A stretch of DNA of 64,000 nucleotides from Agromyces flavus (lineage in GTDB: Bacteria > Actinomycetota > Actinomycetes > Actinomycetales > Microbacteriaceae), in NCBI RefSeq assembly GCF_900104685.1, contig NZ_LT629755.1:1240001-1304000 (forward strand), read 5' to 3'. Below, one piece after another: positions 30,496 to 40,696 of this stretch. Each line of letters begins with the position of its first letter. Within the stretch, counting starts at the first letter, position 1. Under the pieces are notes generated by a model. It had not been told where the DNA came from. It saw only the letters and a list, made by a program, of their open reading frames with translations, and did no database searches. Both the position numbers and the translations under genes were made by a program.

Positions 30496-31836
30496 ATGTC
30501 GACGTCAGGTCGGATGCTGCGGAGCAGGGTCGAGGGACCGGTGCTCGAGCCGGGCGATGCGGGGTACGACGAGTCGCGGTCGGTGTGGAACGCGATGATC
30601 GACCGCCGGCCGAGGTTCGTCGTCCGGTGCGCGAGCGCCGGCGACGTCGCATCCGCGGTGCGGTTCGCGGTCGAGCACGAGCTCGAGGTCGGTGTCCGCT
30701 GCGGCGGGCACGGCATCGTGGGCCATGCCGTGCCCGACGACGGCCTCATGCTCGACCTCCGCCCGATGGGCGAGGTGCAGGTGGACGCCACGGCTCGCCG
30801 TGCCCGCGTGCAGGGCGGCGCACTCCTCGGGGCGCTCGACCTCGCGACGCAGGCCTACGGGCTCGCGACGACCGCGGGCAATGTGTCGCACACCGGCGTC
30901 GGCGGCCTCACCCTCGGCGGAGGGATGGGCTGGCTCGCCCGGCAGCATGGCCTTTCGTGCGACAACGTGGTCTCGTTCGAGGTCGTCACCGCCGGAGGCG
31001 AGATCCTCCGGGCCGATGCCGAGTCGCATCCCGAGCTGTACTGGGCGCTCCGCGGTGGCGGCGGCAACTTCGGCGTCGTCACGGAATTCGAGTTCGCCCT
31101 GCATCCCGAGCCCGGAGACGCGCTGTCCGTCGAGTTCCTCTTCCCCGTGTCATCCGCTGCGGGTCCGATGCGCAGATGGCGCGATGCGAGCCGCACGGCC
31201 GATCGACGCGCCACCTGGAACGCGACGATCGTCGAGCAGACGGTGTCGCTCGGATTCGTCTGGGTCGGCGACGCCGCAGCGGGTGCGGACCGGGCCGACG
31301 AGCTCGGCGCACTGCTGGCGACTGCCGGCCCCATCGCCCGTCGGATCGTCGAGCCGCTCTCGTACCTGGAGCTGCAGGTACGAGAGGACGACGTCGAGGG
31401 ACCCGCGCTGCGTCGCTACTGGAAGGGGCACTACTTCCGGGACCTCGGCGACGAGGTCATCGACGCCGTCCTCGCCCGCGACGGCGACGACGTGCCCGAC
31501 GTGAGCCTGCAGGCGTACGGCGGAGCGATCGCCGACGTGGCCGACGGGGACACGGCGTTCTCGCGACGCGACACCGCGTTCGAGTTCGTGGCCGCGTGCC
31601 GCTGGCACGAGCCCGCCGACGACGAGAAGCGGATGGTGGCGGCGCGCCGATACGCGGGCCCGTTGGAACGGTTCGCGAGCGGCGCCTACGTCAACGCGCT
31701 GGGCGACGAGGGCGCCGCAGGGATCCGGCGTGCGTACTCGGAGGACAAGCTCGCCCGCCTGCGCACCGTGAAGGACGCGTACGACCCGGCCAACGTGTTC
31801 CACCACAACCAGAACATCGCGCCGTCCCCGGCCTGA
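30496..31836 (+). CDS. FAD-linked oxidoreductase, berberine-bridge-enzyme type
   Basis: A 446-residue flavoprotein of the PCMH/vanillyl-alcohol-oxidase fold with a C-terminal BBE domain. The histidine in RCGGHGIVGHAVPDDG and the cysteine in QHGLSCDNV are the two residues that covalently tether FAD in bicovalent members. The FAD-binding TTAGNVSHTGVGGLTLGGGM and the terminal YDPANVFHHNQNI are also plain. Such enzymes oxidise sugars or secondary metabolites. No signal peptide is seen. It sits between parC and the convergent parE, where it has no evident functional link, and has its own candidate promoter. The substrate is unknown. Confidence 0.9.
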   Translation: MSTSGRMLRSRVEGPVLEPGDAGYDESRSVWNAMIDRRPRFVVRCASAGDVASAVRFAVEHELEVGVRCGGHGIVGHAVPDDGLMLDLRPMGEVQVDATARRARVQGGALLGALDLATQAYGLATTAGNVSHTGVGGLTLGGGMGWLARQHGLSCDNVVSFEVVTAGGEILRADAESHPELYWALRGGGGNFGVVTEFEFALHPEPGDALSVEFLFPVSSAAGPMRRWRDASRTADRRATWNATIVEQTVSLGFVWVGDAAAGADRADELGALLATAGPIARRIVEPLSYLELQVREDDVEGPALRRYWKGHYFRDLGDEVIDAVLARDGDDVPDVSLQAYGGAIADVADGDTAFSRRDTAFEFVAACRWHEPADDEKRMVAARRYAGPLERFASGAYVNALGDEGAAGIRRAYSEDKLARLRTVKDAYDPANVFHHNQNIAPSPA

Positions 31837-31855
31837 GGGGCCGGCGCTGAGCTGC

Positions 31856-33934
31856 TCAGGCGTCGATGCGGTCGCGCGTGAGCGCCGCCGCGCTGTCGAC
31901 GATGAACTCCTTGCGCGGCGCGACCTCGTTGCCCATGAGCAGCTCGAACACGCGCCCCGCGCTCTCGGCGTCGGCCACGCCGACGCGGCGGAGCGTGCGG
32001 TGCCGACGGTCCATGGTCGTCGTCGCGAGCTGGTCGGCATCCATCTCGCCGAGGCCCTTGTAGCGCTGGATCGGGTCCTGGTACCGCTTGCCCTGCTTGC
32101 GCAGCGTCGCGAGCACGCCCTGCAACTCGGCCTCGGAGTACGTGTACAGCACGTCGTTGGGTTTGGATCCGGGATTCAGCACCACGACCCGATGCAGCGG
32201 CGGGACGGCGGCGAACACGCGGCCGTCCTCGATCATCGGCCGCATGTACCGGAAGAACAGGGTGAGCAGCAGCGTCCGGATGTGCGCGCCGTCGACGTCG
32301 GCGTCGCTCATGATGATGACCTTGCCGTAGCGGGCCCCGGAGAGGTCGAACGTGCGGCCGGATCCGGCGCCGATCACCTGGATGATGGATGCGCACTCGG
32401 CGTTGCTCAGCATGTCGGCGATGCTCGCCTTCTGCACGTTGAGGATCTTGCCCCGGATCGGCAGGAGCGCCTGGTGCTCGCTGTCGCGCGCGAGCTTCGC
32501 CGTGCCGAGCGCCGAATCGCCCTCGACGATGAACAGCTCGCTCTGCGCCACGTCGCTCGAACGGCAGTCCACGAGTTTCGCCGGGAGCGACGAAGTCTCG
32601 AGGGCGTTCTTGCGACGCTGCGTCTCTTTGTGGGTGCGCGCCGAGATGCGCGCCTTCATCTCGGAGACGATCTTCTCGAGCACGAGAGAGGTCTGCGCCT
32701 TGTCGTCGCGCTTGGTCGAGGCGAATCGCTCGCCGAGGGCCTTCTGCACGACGGAGGCCACGATGGAGCGCACGGCAGGGGTGCCGAGCACCTCCTTCGT
32801 CTGGCCCTCGAACTGCGGTTCGGGCAGCCGGACCGTGAGGACGACCGTGAGGCCCGCGAGGACGTCGTCCTTCTCGAGCTTGTCGTTGCCGACCTTGAGG
32901 CGCCGCGCGTTCTGCTCGACCTGCTGGCGGAGGAACTTGAGGAGCCCCTGCTCGAAGCCCGCCTGGTGGGTGCCGCCCTTCGGCGTGGCGATGATGTTCA
33001 CGAAGCTGCGCATGACGGTGTCGTAGCCGATGCCCCAGCGGAGGGCGATGTCGACGTGGCAATGCCGTTCGACGTCGGTCGGGATCATCGCGCCGTGGTC
33101 GTTGAGCACGGGGACCGTCTCGGTGAAGCGACCGTCGCCCGTGATGCGCCAGACGTCGGTGACCGGTCCGTCGACGGCCAGGTGCTCGGCGAATTCGGAG
33201 ATTCCGCCGTCGAACTGGAAGCGGTGCGACTCGCGCTCCTCGCCCCGCTGGTCGACGACGGTGATCGCGAGGCCGGGCACCAGGAAGGCGGTCTGCCGTG
33301 CTCGGTTGAGCAGCTCGTCGACCTGGAACGACGCGCCCTTGGTGAAGATCTGCGGGTCGGCCCAGTACCGCACGCGGGTGCCCGTGACGCCCTTCGCGAC
33401 ACGCCCGACCTTGCGCAACTCGCTGGATTGCTCGAACGGACTGAACCGCGAGGCCGGCGACACGACCCCGTTGTCGGCGAACACGCCGGGCTCGCCGCGG
33501 TGGAACGACATCGCCCAGGTGGCACCGCCGCGATCCACCTCGACGTCGAGCCGCTCGGACAGGGCGTTCACGACCGACGCACCGACGCCGTGCAGGCCGC
33601 CCGATGCCGAGTACGAGCCCGATCCGAACTTGCCGCCCGCGTGCAGCTTGGTGAACACGACCTCGACGCCGGTGAGGCCGGTCTTCGGCTCGACGTCGAC
33701 CGGAATGCCGCGGGCGCGGTCGCGCACCTCGACGCTGCCGTCGGCGTGGAGGACCACGTCGATCTCGGTTCCGAAGCCGCCGAGCGCCTCGTCGACGGAG
33801 TTGTCGATGATCTCCCACAGGCAGTGCATCAGGCCGCGCGAGTCCGTCGAGCCGATGTACATGCCCGGTCGCTTGCGGACGGCCTCGAGGCCCTCGAGCA
33901 CGGAGAGATGGCGGGCGGAATAGTCGGAGCTCAC
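31856..33934 (-). CDS. parE: DNA topoisomerase IV subunit B (ParE-type)
   Basis: A 692-residue ATPase subunit. The GHKL ATP-binding site is present (EIIDNSVDEALGG with the Mg-binding Asn, then GKFGSGSYSASGGLHGVGAS as the lid), and the TOPRIM domain has EGDSALGTAK and DADVDGAHIRTLLL. It forms the heterotetramer with ParC that unlinks daughter chromosomes. The GTG at 33934 is the best start; upstream codons in frame are low in family character. A minus-strand TAGGCT eight bases before it hints at a leaderless or very short leader. Its stop lies 20 bases from that of the convergent flavoprotein gene. Confidence 0.93.
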   Translation of the reverse strand: MSSDYSARHLSVLEGLEAVRKRPGMYIGSTDSRGLMHCLWEIIDNSVDEALGGFGTEIDVVLHADGSVEVRDRARGIPVDVEPKTGLTGVEVVFTKLHAGGKFGSGSYSASGGLHGVGASVVNALSERLDVEVDRGGATWAMSFHRGEPGVFADNGVVSPASRFSPFEQSSELRKVGRVAKGVTGTRVRYWADPQIFTKGASFQVDELLNRARQTAFLVPGLAITVVDQRGEERESHRFQFDGGISEFAEHLAVDGPVTDVWRITGDGRFTETVPVLNDHGAMIPTDVERHCHVDIALRWGIGYDTVMRSFVNIIATPKGGTHQAGFEQGLLKFLRQQVEQNARRLKVGNDKLEKDDVLAGLTVVLTVRLPEPQFEGQTKEVLGTPAVRSIVASVVQKALGERFASTKRDDKAQTSLVLEKIVSEMKARISARTHKETQRRKNALETSSLPAKLVDCRSSDVAQSELFIVEGDSALGTAKLARDSEHQALLPIRGKILNVQKASIADMLSNAECASIIQVIGAGSGRTFDLSGARYGKVIIMSDADVDGAHIRTLLLTLFFRYMRPMIEDGRVFAAVPPLHRVVVLNPGSKPNDVLYTYSEAELQGVLATLRKQGKRYQDPIQRYKGLGEMDADQLATTTMDRRHRTLRRVGVADAESAGRVFELLMGNEVAPRKEFIVDSAAALTRDRIDA

Positions 33935-34080
33935 GTCGCACAAGCCTACTGAGGGCCACCCCCGATGCCGGCCAGGCGCTTCGCGCAGAGCGAAATGCAG
34001 GGCAGCACGGAAGTTTCCCGGCCCCGGCCGTGTTTTCATTGATGACAACGGAACGGATTGTGAGCTACGGAGGAGGCGCC

Positions 34081-34317
34081 ATGAACCAGACCACCGACAC
34101 CGCCGGTGCGGTCGACGAACTCGACACCCCGCACGAGCTCACGGCCCTCGACCGCTGCGACGCCTGCGGCGCGCAGGCCTACATCCGCGTGGTCGTCTCG
34201 AGCGGCGAGCTGCTCTTCTGCGCCCACCACGGCCGCAAGCACCAGGAGAAGCTCTCGCAGATCGCGCACAGCTGGCACGACGAGTCGAGCCGGCTCCTCA
34301 CCGACACGCGCGACTGA
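34081..34317 (+). CDS. Small zinc-ribbon-like protein (DUF7455-like)
   Basis: A 78-residue protein with RCDACGAQAYIRV and LLFCAHHGRKH, a CxxC plus C-x-HH arrangement that should hold one zinc ion. The pattern is common as a stand-alone small protein next to sigA/parE regions in actinobacteria and corresponds to what I recall as DUF7455; the function is unknown. The ATG at 34081 has an excellent GGAGGAGG. A rightward reading frame begins 17 codons earlier, but the ribosome binding site decides the start. A terminator at 34334-34365 follows. Confidence 0.85.
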   Translation: MNQTTDTAGAVDELDTPHELTALDRCDACGAQAYIRVVVSSGELLFCAHHGRKHQEKLSQIAHSWHDESSRLLTDTRD

Positions 34318-34333
34318 GCGCCCCCGACACGTC

Positions 34334-34365
34334 ACGAACGCCCCGGTGCCACCTGGGGCGTTCGT
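34334..34365. terminator. Bidirectional terminator, DUF7455-like gene / gatD
   Basis: ACGAACGCCCC (34334-34344) pairs perfectly with 34355-34365 around a ten-base loop. It lies 17 bases after the rightward stop and about 40 bases beyond the gatD stop. Confidence 0.82.
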
Positions 34366-34404
34366 CGTTCCTCGGGGGTATTCGAGCTGTGCTGCGGCGC
34401 AGCC

Positions 34405-35148
34405 TCAGGCGCCGACGGATGCCGCGACGCCGGCGGCACGCAGCTGCGCCGCTCGCGCGGAGTCGGCGTAGCGGTCGACGACCAGCGCCTGCGCTCCGGG
34501 CTCGTAGGTCGATCCGGCGCGCACGCATATGCGCTCGAGCATGGCGTCGGCCAGCTTCGGATTCTTCGCGAGCACGGGTCCGTGCAGGTGCGTGCCGATG
34601 ACGTCGCCCATCCGCAGGCCCTCCTGCCCCGAACCGCGCCCGTTGCCCGACCCCGCCTGGACGCGGCCGAGCGGGGAGGCCTCGGCGCCCACGTAATCGC
34701 GCGCGTGGTTCTCGAATCCGACCAGGAGGCCCAGCCCGCCGCCGGCCTTCACCACGAGATCGCCCGCGATGCGGCCCTCGCGCGCCACCGCTCGGCCGGC
34801 GACGATGCCGAGCCCCTCGACGGTGCTGCCGTCGGGGCGCTCGATGCCCCAGCTGAGCAGTTCCCATCCGGTGCCCACGGCGAGGATCGGCACGCCCTCG
34901 GTCCCCCAACGGCGGAGCTCGTCGTGCACCTCGAGCAGCCGCGTGCGGCTCGTCTCGAGCGACGCGTCGCTGCCGGAGCCGAGGATCACCGCGTCGACCT
35001 GGGACGGCAGGTCCTCGGCGCGCTCGACGGGCACGACGCGCGCGTCGTGCCCGGCCCAGCCGGCGCGCGCCGCGAGCACGGCGGCGTTCTCGGCATCGCC
35101 GTTCGTGTTCTGCAGCGAGGGCAGCAGGGAGACGATCGTCAGGGTCAT
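34405..35148 (-). CDS. gatD: GatD-like class I glutamine amidotransferase lacking its catalytic Cys
   Basis: A 247-residue protein of the CobB/CobQ-type amidotransferase fold, matching GatD, the glutaminase partner of MurT in lipid II isoglutaminyl synthase. Family marks include GFENHARD and GTHLHGPVLAKNP, which carries the conserved catalytic His (His189). The nucleophile elbow, normally AICGGYQ-like, reads AVGTGWE: the cysteine position is Gly92 (codon GGC). The only cysteine, in RICVRAG near the C-terminus, is not in an elbow. Glutaminase activity is therefore not expected. The ATG overlaps the murT stop by four bases (ATGA). In canonical systems this pair amidates the D-Glu alpha-carboxyl of lipid II; this version probably does something else. 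The gene symbol marks homology, not proven function. Confidence 0.85.
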   Translation of the reverse strand: MTLTIVSLLPSLQNTNGDAENAAVLAARAGWAGHDARVVPVERAEDLPSQVDAVILGSGSDASLETSRTRLLEVHDELRRWGTEGVPILAVGTGWELLSWGIERPDGSTVEGLGIVAGRAVAREGRIAGDLVVKAGGGLGLLVGFENHARDYVGAEASPLGRVQAGSGNGRGSGQEGLRMGDVIGTHLHGPVLAKNPKLADAMLERICVRAGSTYEPGAQALVVDRYADSARAAQLRAAGVAASVGA

Positions 35149-36401
35149 TCCGCTCCCGTGAGTCCGAGGTGGGCGCGCGTGCGCCGCATCGCGTCGGCCG
35201 AGAAGACGATGGTCTTCACGCCCGAGTGCGGCGAGGGCGCGGCGAGGAAGTCGTCGAGCGCGCGAGCGAGGTCGGGTTCGACCCGGTCGATCGCGACGCC
35301 GTCGTACGCGAGCATGAGCGCGGCCTCGTCGGCCTTGGACCCGCTCACGATCGCCACACGCCCGAGCGACGAGGCATCCGTCGGCCAGAAGTACGACGGG
35401 TCGCGCACGTCGGACCCGATCGCGAAGAGGATCTGCTCGGTGCCGGGCGCGATGCTGTCGACGTTGAGCTGGTAGCTCGCCGGGTTCTGGACCAGGACGA
35501 AGTCGACCTCGTGGCCGCGTACGGTGACGCGCTCGCCACGGCCGAACACCGCGGGGATGGCGCTGAGCGCGGCGGCCGCGGTCTCGGGCGCGAAGCGCTC
35601 GGCCAGCACCGCCTTCGCGGTGGCGTAGGCCGCGGCTGCGTCCACGGCGTAGTGCGTGCCCCGGGCGGGCAGGCCGATGGGGACGGATGCCGCGCCGTCG
35701 GCGAGTACTGCCGAGGCGCCGTCGACCGAATCGACCAGGGTTCCGTCACCCGGGTCGAGGCGCCGTGCGCTGGTCTCGGTGTGGCCGAGCCCGCGCGGTG
35801 CGGCGGCGAGCACCGCCTCGGACACGCCGAATCGCCGCACGCGCACCTCGGGTCGGAGTCCGCCCGCGAGTCGCTCGAGGTACGCGTCGTCGGCATTCAC
35901 CACGACCGTCTCGTGTGCGCGCGCCGCAATGCGCGCGAGCATGCCGGCGACCATCTCGGAGTCGTGGAAGCGGTCGATCTGGTCGACCATGACGTTCGTG
36001 AGCGTCACGACGCGTGCGTCGACCCCCTGCATCACCAGCGCGCCGTGGCCTTCGTCCATCTCGAGGACGGCCATGTCGCCCGGCACGCGGCCGCGCCAGT
36101 CGGCGCGTTCCAAGAGCGCCGACGTGAGCCCTTGGCTGATGTTCGCGGTCGACGGGTTCGTGAAGACGTCGACGCCGTGAGCGCGCAGGATGGCCACGAG
36201 CATCTTGGTGGTCGTCGACTTGCCGCTGGACCCCGAGACGACCACGAGGCCCTGCGGGAAGCCGGACAGGGTCCGCTTGAGGTAGCCGGGCGCGAGCCGG
36301 TTGACGATGAGGCCGGGAACGGCCGATCCGCCGCCGGGCTTGCGCAGCCGGGCGGCGAATCGGGTGAGCCTGCCGACGAGGATCGCCGGCGCGTAGCGCA
36401 C
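35145..36401 (-). CDS. murT: MurT-like Mur ligase without zinc ribbon
   Basis: A 418-residue Mur-ligase-family protein. The P-loop is SGSSGKSTTTKM (Lys61), the central ATPase motif is LEMDEGHG, and NADDAYLERL closes the middle domain, so ATP-dependent carboxylate activation looks intact. Canonical MurT has a four-cysteine zinc ribbon inserted in the middle domain; this protein contains no cysteine at all. The C-terminal signatures have also drifted: VQNPASYQLN stands where KNPAGWNE-type is usual, and SDVRDPSYFWPTDAS where DGRDVSWLWD-type is usual. The GTG at 36401 starts seven bases after the sigA stop, and gatD overlaps its end. Co-transcription of sigA, murT and gatD is likely. Confidence 0.85.
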   Translation of the reverse strand: MRYAPAILVGRLTRFAARLRKPGGGSAVPGLIVNRLAPGYLKRTLSGFPQGLVVVSGSSGKSTTTKMLVAILRAHGVDVFTNPSTANISQGLTSALLERADWRGRVPGDMAVLEMDEGHGALVMQGVDARVVTLTNVMVDQIDRFHDSEMVAGMLARIAARAHETVVVNADDAYLERLAGGLRPEVRVRRFGVSEAVLAAAPRGLGHTETSARRLDPGDGTLVDSVDGASAVLADGAASVPIGLPARGTHYAVDAAAAYATAKAVLAERFAPETAAAALSAIPAVFGRGERVTVRGHEVDFVLVQNPASYQLNVDSIAPGTEQILFAIGSDVRDPSYFWPTDASSLGRVAIVSGSKADEAALMLAYDGVAIDRVEPDLARALDDFLAAPSPHSGVKTIVFSADAMRRTRAHLGLTGAE

Positions 36402-36408
36402 CGCCGGC

Positions 36409-37839
<1,431 letters not shown>

Positions 37840-38000
37840 GCGTTAGAACCTCTTCCTCACCGTCGCGACCGGAGTCCGAGCCCGGACCCGCGGAGATCTG
37901 CGTCACGATTCGGTGATTTCGGACACGATGAGGACCCATGTCAAGTCCGCGAGACGTGCGGCTCGAACCGCACAGCGGACCAGAACGGGTCCTTCCCCCT

Positions 38001-38006
38001 ATTATA
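38001..38006 (-). promoter_or_regulatory. Candidate sigA promoter (-10 TATAAT)
   Basis: A perfect TATAAT on the minus strand, rare in this GC-rich DNA, about 160 bases before the sigA ATG. No good -35 hexamer is at the standard distance. A perfect TTGACA on the same strand at 37939-37944, closer to the gene, lacks a matching -10. Either way sigA seems to have a leader of over 100 bases, unlike most genes here. Confidence 0.55.
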
Positions 38007-38124
38007 CAGGGCCGCGCGCGCGAACCGATCCGCGACACCGCCGGATCCGGAGCGCCTCGCACCCGTCTCAAGATGGAACGCGACGGCACCGCGCCGCATT
38101 CCCGCAGGCGGGCGCCCGAGCTCG

Positions 38125-39042
38125 TCAGGCGCCGTCGTCCTCGCGGGTTCGCCGATGCGCCAGGAACTTCTCGAGTTCGGCGGCGATCTCGTCGGCGGAC
38201 GGCAGCTCGCCGTCCTCGTCGGTCAACGGGGAGCGGAGGGTCGTGCCCTCCATGTAGGCGTCGTGGCGCTCCTCGAGCGCGTGCACGAGCTTGGCGAGCT
38301 CGCCGTTCTCGGCGACCTGCTCGTCGATCCGCGCGGAGAACTCGCGGCCCTGCTCGCGCAGGGCATCGGTCGGGAAGATGCGGCCGGTCGACGCGCTCAC
38401 GGCCTCGAGCGCGGCGACGGCCGCCGACGGCCATTCGGCGTCGGAGAGGTAGTGCGGCACGAGCAGCACGAACCCGGTCGTGGGGTGGTCCCGCTCCTGC
38501 AGCCGGTACTCGACGAGGTGCAGGGCATTGGCCGGCACCTGGGTGGTGGGCTTCCAGACGGACATCGCGTCGATGAGGTCGGCCCGGTTCCCGCTCACGG
38601 TCACGCCGATCGGCCGGGTGTGCGGCACGGGCATGGGGATCGAGTTGATCCACGTCGTAGAGCCCACCTGCAGCTGCTCGATGAGGCCGAGCACGGCCGC
38701 GCCGAAGCGCTCCCACTGGAAGTCGGGCTCGAAGCCGGTGAGCAGCAGGAACGGCTGGCCGAGCTCGTCGCGCGCCAGGTCGAGCGACAGCCGCGGCGGT
38801 CGGTAGTCGGTGAGGTGGTCGCCCTCGAAGAGGATGATGGGACGTCGCGCGCGGTAGTCGAGCAGCTCGTCGGCGTCGAAGGTCGCCACCACGGTCGTGT
38901 CGAGCGTGCTCAACAGGTAGGACGAGGTCTGCGCGACCGCGCTCCCGGCGTCGGCGAAGCCCGTCAGCCCGGCGACGAGCGGCAGCCCGGCCGGCACCTC
39001 GACGTCGGCATTGAGCTCGTACAGGGAGCGTGGGTCGCGCAT
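38125..39042 (-). CDS. PAC2-family protein
   Basis: A 305-residue protein of the PAC2 family, named for the proteasome assembly chaperone 2 fold and widespread in actinobacteria; the bacterial role is not established. The core fold is recognisable from LVAGLTGFADAGSAVAQTSSYLL, the FEGDHLTDYRPPRL strand-loop and the PHTRPIGVTVSGNR segment. The C-terminal third is acidic and helical. TACCCT (minus strand, 39049-39054) lies six bases before the ATG with no ribosome binding site, so the message may be leaderless. It diverges from pepA, whose start lies 87 bases away. Confidence 0.9.
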   Translation of the reverse strand: MRDPRSLYELNADVEVPAGLPLVAGLTGFADAGSAVAQTSSYLLSTLDTTVVATFDADELLDYRARRPIILFEGDHLTDYRPPRLSLDLARDELGQPFLLLTGFEPDFQWERFGAAVLGLIEQLQVGSTTWINSIPMPVPHTRPIGVTVSGNRADLIDAMSVWKPTTQVPANALHLVEYRLQERDHPTTGFVLLVPHYLSDAEWPSAAVAALEAVSASTGRIFPTDALREQGREFSARIDEQVAENGELAKLVHALEERHDAYMEGTTLRSPLTDEDGELPSADEIAAELEKFLAHRRTREDDGA

Positions 39043-39129
39043 ACCTCAAGGGTACTGACGGGTGCGACGCCCACCGCCGGCCCACGCCCCCGCACGTGAT
39101 GCCCTGAGCGAACACCTAGCATCGAACGC

Positions 39130-40602
39130 ATGCCCGTTCCCACGCTCGAACTCACCGATTCCCCCGCCGTCGACTCGGACGCCGGCGCCGTCCTGCTCGC
39201 CGCACGTCGCACCGGGGACGGACCCGAGCTGCTCGCACCCGACGGCTTCGAGTGGGTGGCTGCGGCGCTCACGGCCTTCGGCGCGAAAGGCGCCGCCGAG
39301 GAGATCACGCGCCTGGTCGAGCCGGGCGAGCGGGGCCGGGTGGTCATCGTGGCCGGCGTCGGCGACGAGGCGGATGCCGCGACGCTCCGCCTCGCCGCGG
39401 GCGCCGCGGTGCGCACCATCCCGTCGCTCGACGCGGTCGCGATCGCCGTCCCGACGTCCGAGCCCGAGCCGGCCGCCGCCCTCCTCGAGGGGGCAGCCCT
39501 CGGCGCCTACGCGTTCACCGAGTACCGCGACGGTCCCTCGGGTCCGGGCCGGATCGTCCTCCACACCGAACACGCCGCGGACGCGATCCGTCTCGACCGC
39601 ATCCGCGCCGTCATCGCGGCGGTGGCACGCACGAAGGACCTCGTCAACACCGCGCCGAACGACCTGCCGCCCGCGGCGCTCGCCGAGCTCGCGGCCGAGG
39701 CGGCCTCGGCCGCCGGGATCGCCGTGCGCGTGCTCGACGAGCGCCTGCTCGCCGACGAGGGCTTCAACGGCATCCTCGCCGTCGGGTCCGGCTCGTCGCG
39801 TCCGCCGAGGCTCGTGCGCCTCGAGTACGCGCCGGCCGAGGCATCCGTGCACCTGGCCCTCGTCGGGAAGGGCATCACGTTCGATTCCGGCGGGCTCTCG
39901 CTGAAGCCGGGCGCCTCCATGGTCGGCATGAAGTCCGACATGGCCGGCGCGGCGGCCGTGCTGTCCGCGATCGTCGCACTCGCCGAGCTGCGCGTTCCCG
40001 TCCGCGTCACCGGCTGGCTCTGCCTCGCCGAGAACATGCCGTCCAGTCACGCCGTGCGCCCGAACGACGTGCTGCGCATGAAGGACGGCACGACCGTCGA
40101 GGTGCTCAACACCGATGCCGAGGGCCGGCTCGTCATGGCGGACGCGCTCGCCGCGGCCAGCGCGGAACAGCCCGACGCGATCGTCGACGTCGCGACGCTG
40201 ACGGGAGCGCAGGTCGTGGCGCTCGGCAACCGCATCGCGGGACTCATGGGCGACGACGACCTCGTCGCGCAGGTGCGCAGCGCGGCGGACGCGGTCGGCG
40301 AGCCGATCTGGCCCATGCCGCTGCCCGACGACCTGAAGGCCCTGCTGAAGTCGGATGTCGCGGACCTCGCGAACACCAAGCTGGGCACCGTCGTGCCGGG
40401 CATGCTGCTCGCCGGCGTCTTCCTGCAGCACTTCGTCGGGCGTCGCGACGAGGCCGACGAGGCCCGCATCCCATGGGCGCACGTGGACATCGCCGGCCCG
40501 TCGTTCAACAGCGGATCGCCGTGGGGATTCACCGGTTCCGGCGCCACCGGAGCGGCGGTCCGGACGCTCGTCCGGCTGGGCGAGCAGCTCGCCGCCAAGT
40601 AG
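39130..40602 (+). CDS. pepA: Leucyl aminopeptidase (M17)
   Basis: A 490-residue cytosolic dizinc aminopeptidase that removes N-terminal residues from peptides. The M17 signature NTDAEGRLVMADALA (near residue 327) supplies Asp and Glu metal ligands, and GKGITFDSGGLSLKPG the catalytic Lys and a second Asp; KSDMAGAAAV adds the further Lys/Asp pair. The N-terminal macro-like domain is poorly conserved, as usual. TAGCAT at 39117-39122, seven bases before the ATG, fits a leaderless start. lpdA follows about 95 bases downstream. Confidence 0.95.
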   Translation: MPVPTLELTDSPAVDSDAGAVLLAARRTGDGPELLAPDGFEWVAAALTAFGAKGAAEEITRLVEPGERGRVVIVAGVGDEADAATLRLAAGAAVRTIPSLDAVAIAVPTSEPEPAAALLEGAALGAYAFTEYRDGPSGPGRIVLHTEHAADAIRLDRIRAVIAAVARTKDLVNTAPNDLPPAALAELAAEAASAAGIAVRVLDERLLADEGFNGILAVGSGSSRPPRLVRLEYAPAEASVHLALVGKGITFDSGGLSLKPGASMVGMKSDMAGAAAVLSAIVALAELRVPVRVTGWLCLAENMPSSHAVRPNDVLRMKDGTTVEVLNTDAEGRLVMADALAAASAEQPDAIVDVATLTGAQVVALGNRIAGLMGDDDLVAQVRSAADAVGEPIWPMPLPDDLKALLKSDVADLANTKLGTVVPGMLLAGVFLQHFVGRRDEADEARIPWAHVDIAGPSFNSGSPWGFTGSGATGAAVRTLVRLGEQLAAK

Positions 40603-40696
40603 TAAGGTCATGTGGGGCGATCGTCGCCCCGAGGCCCGCCCCGGCCACGAGCCGCGGTGGATGGCGCCGCAGACCGATGCGCAAGGGAGATTCCGT

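Noticed and set aside
27591..30791. Leftward reading frame of 1066 codons opposite parC and flanking genes
   Set aside because: It is antisense to parC, which has full family motifs. Its own translation is Arg/Asp/Gly/His-rich without domains, as expected from third-position GC bias.
31828..31844. Small hairpin (CCGGCC/GGCCGG) at the end of the flavoprotein gene
   Set aside because: Only six pairs and overlapping the stop codon; too weak to call a terminator.
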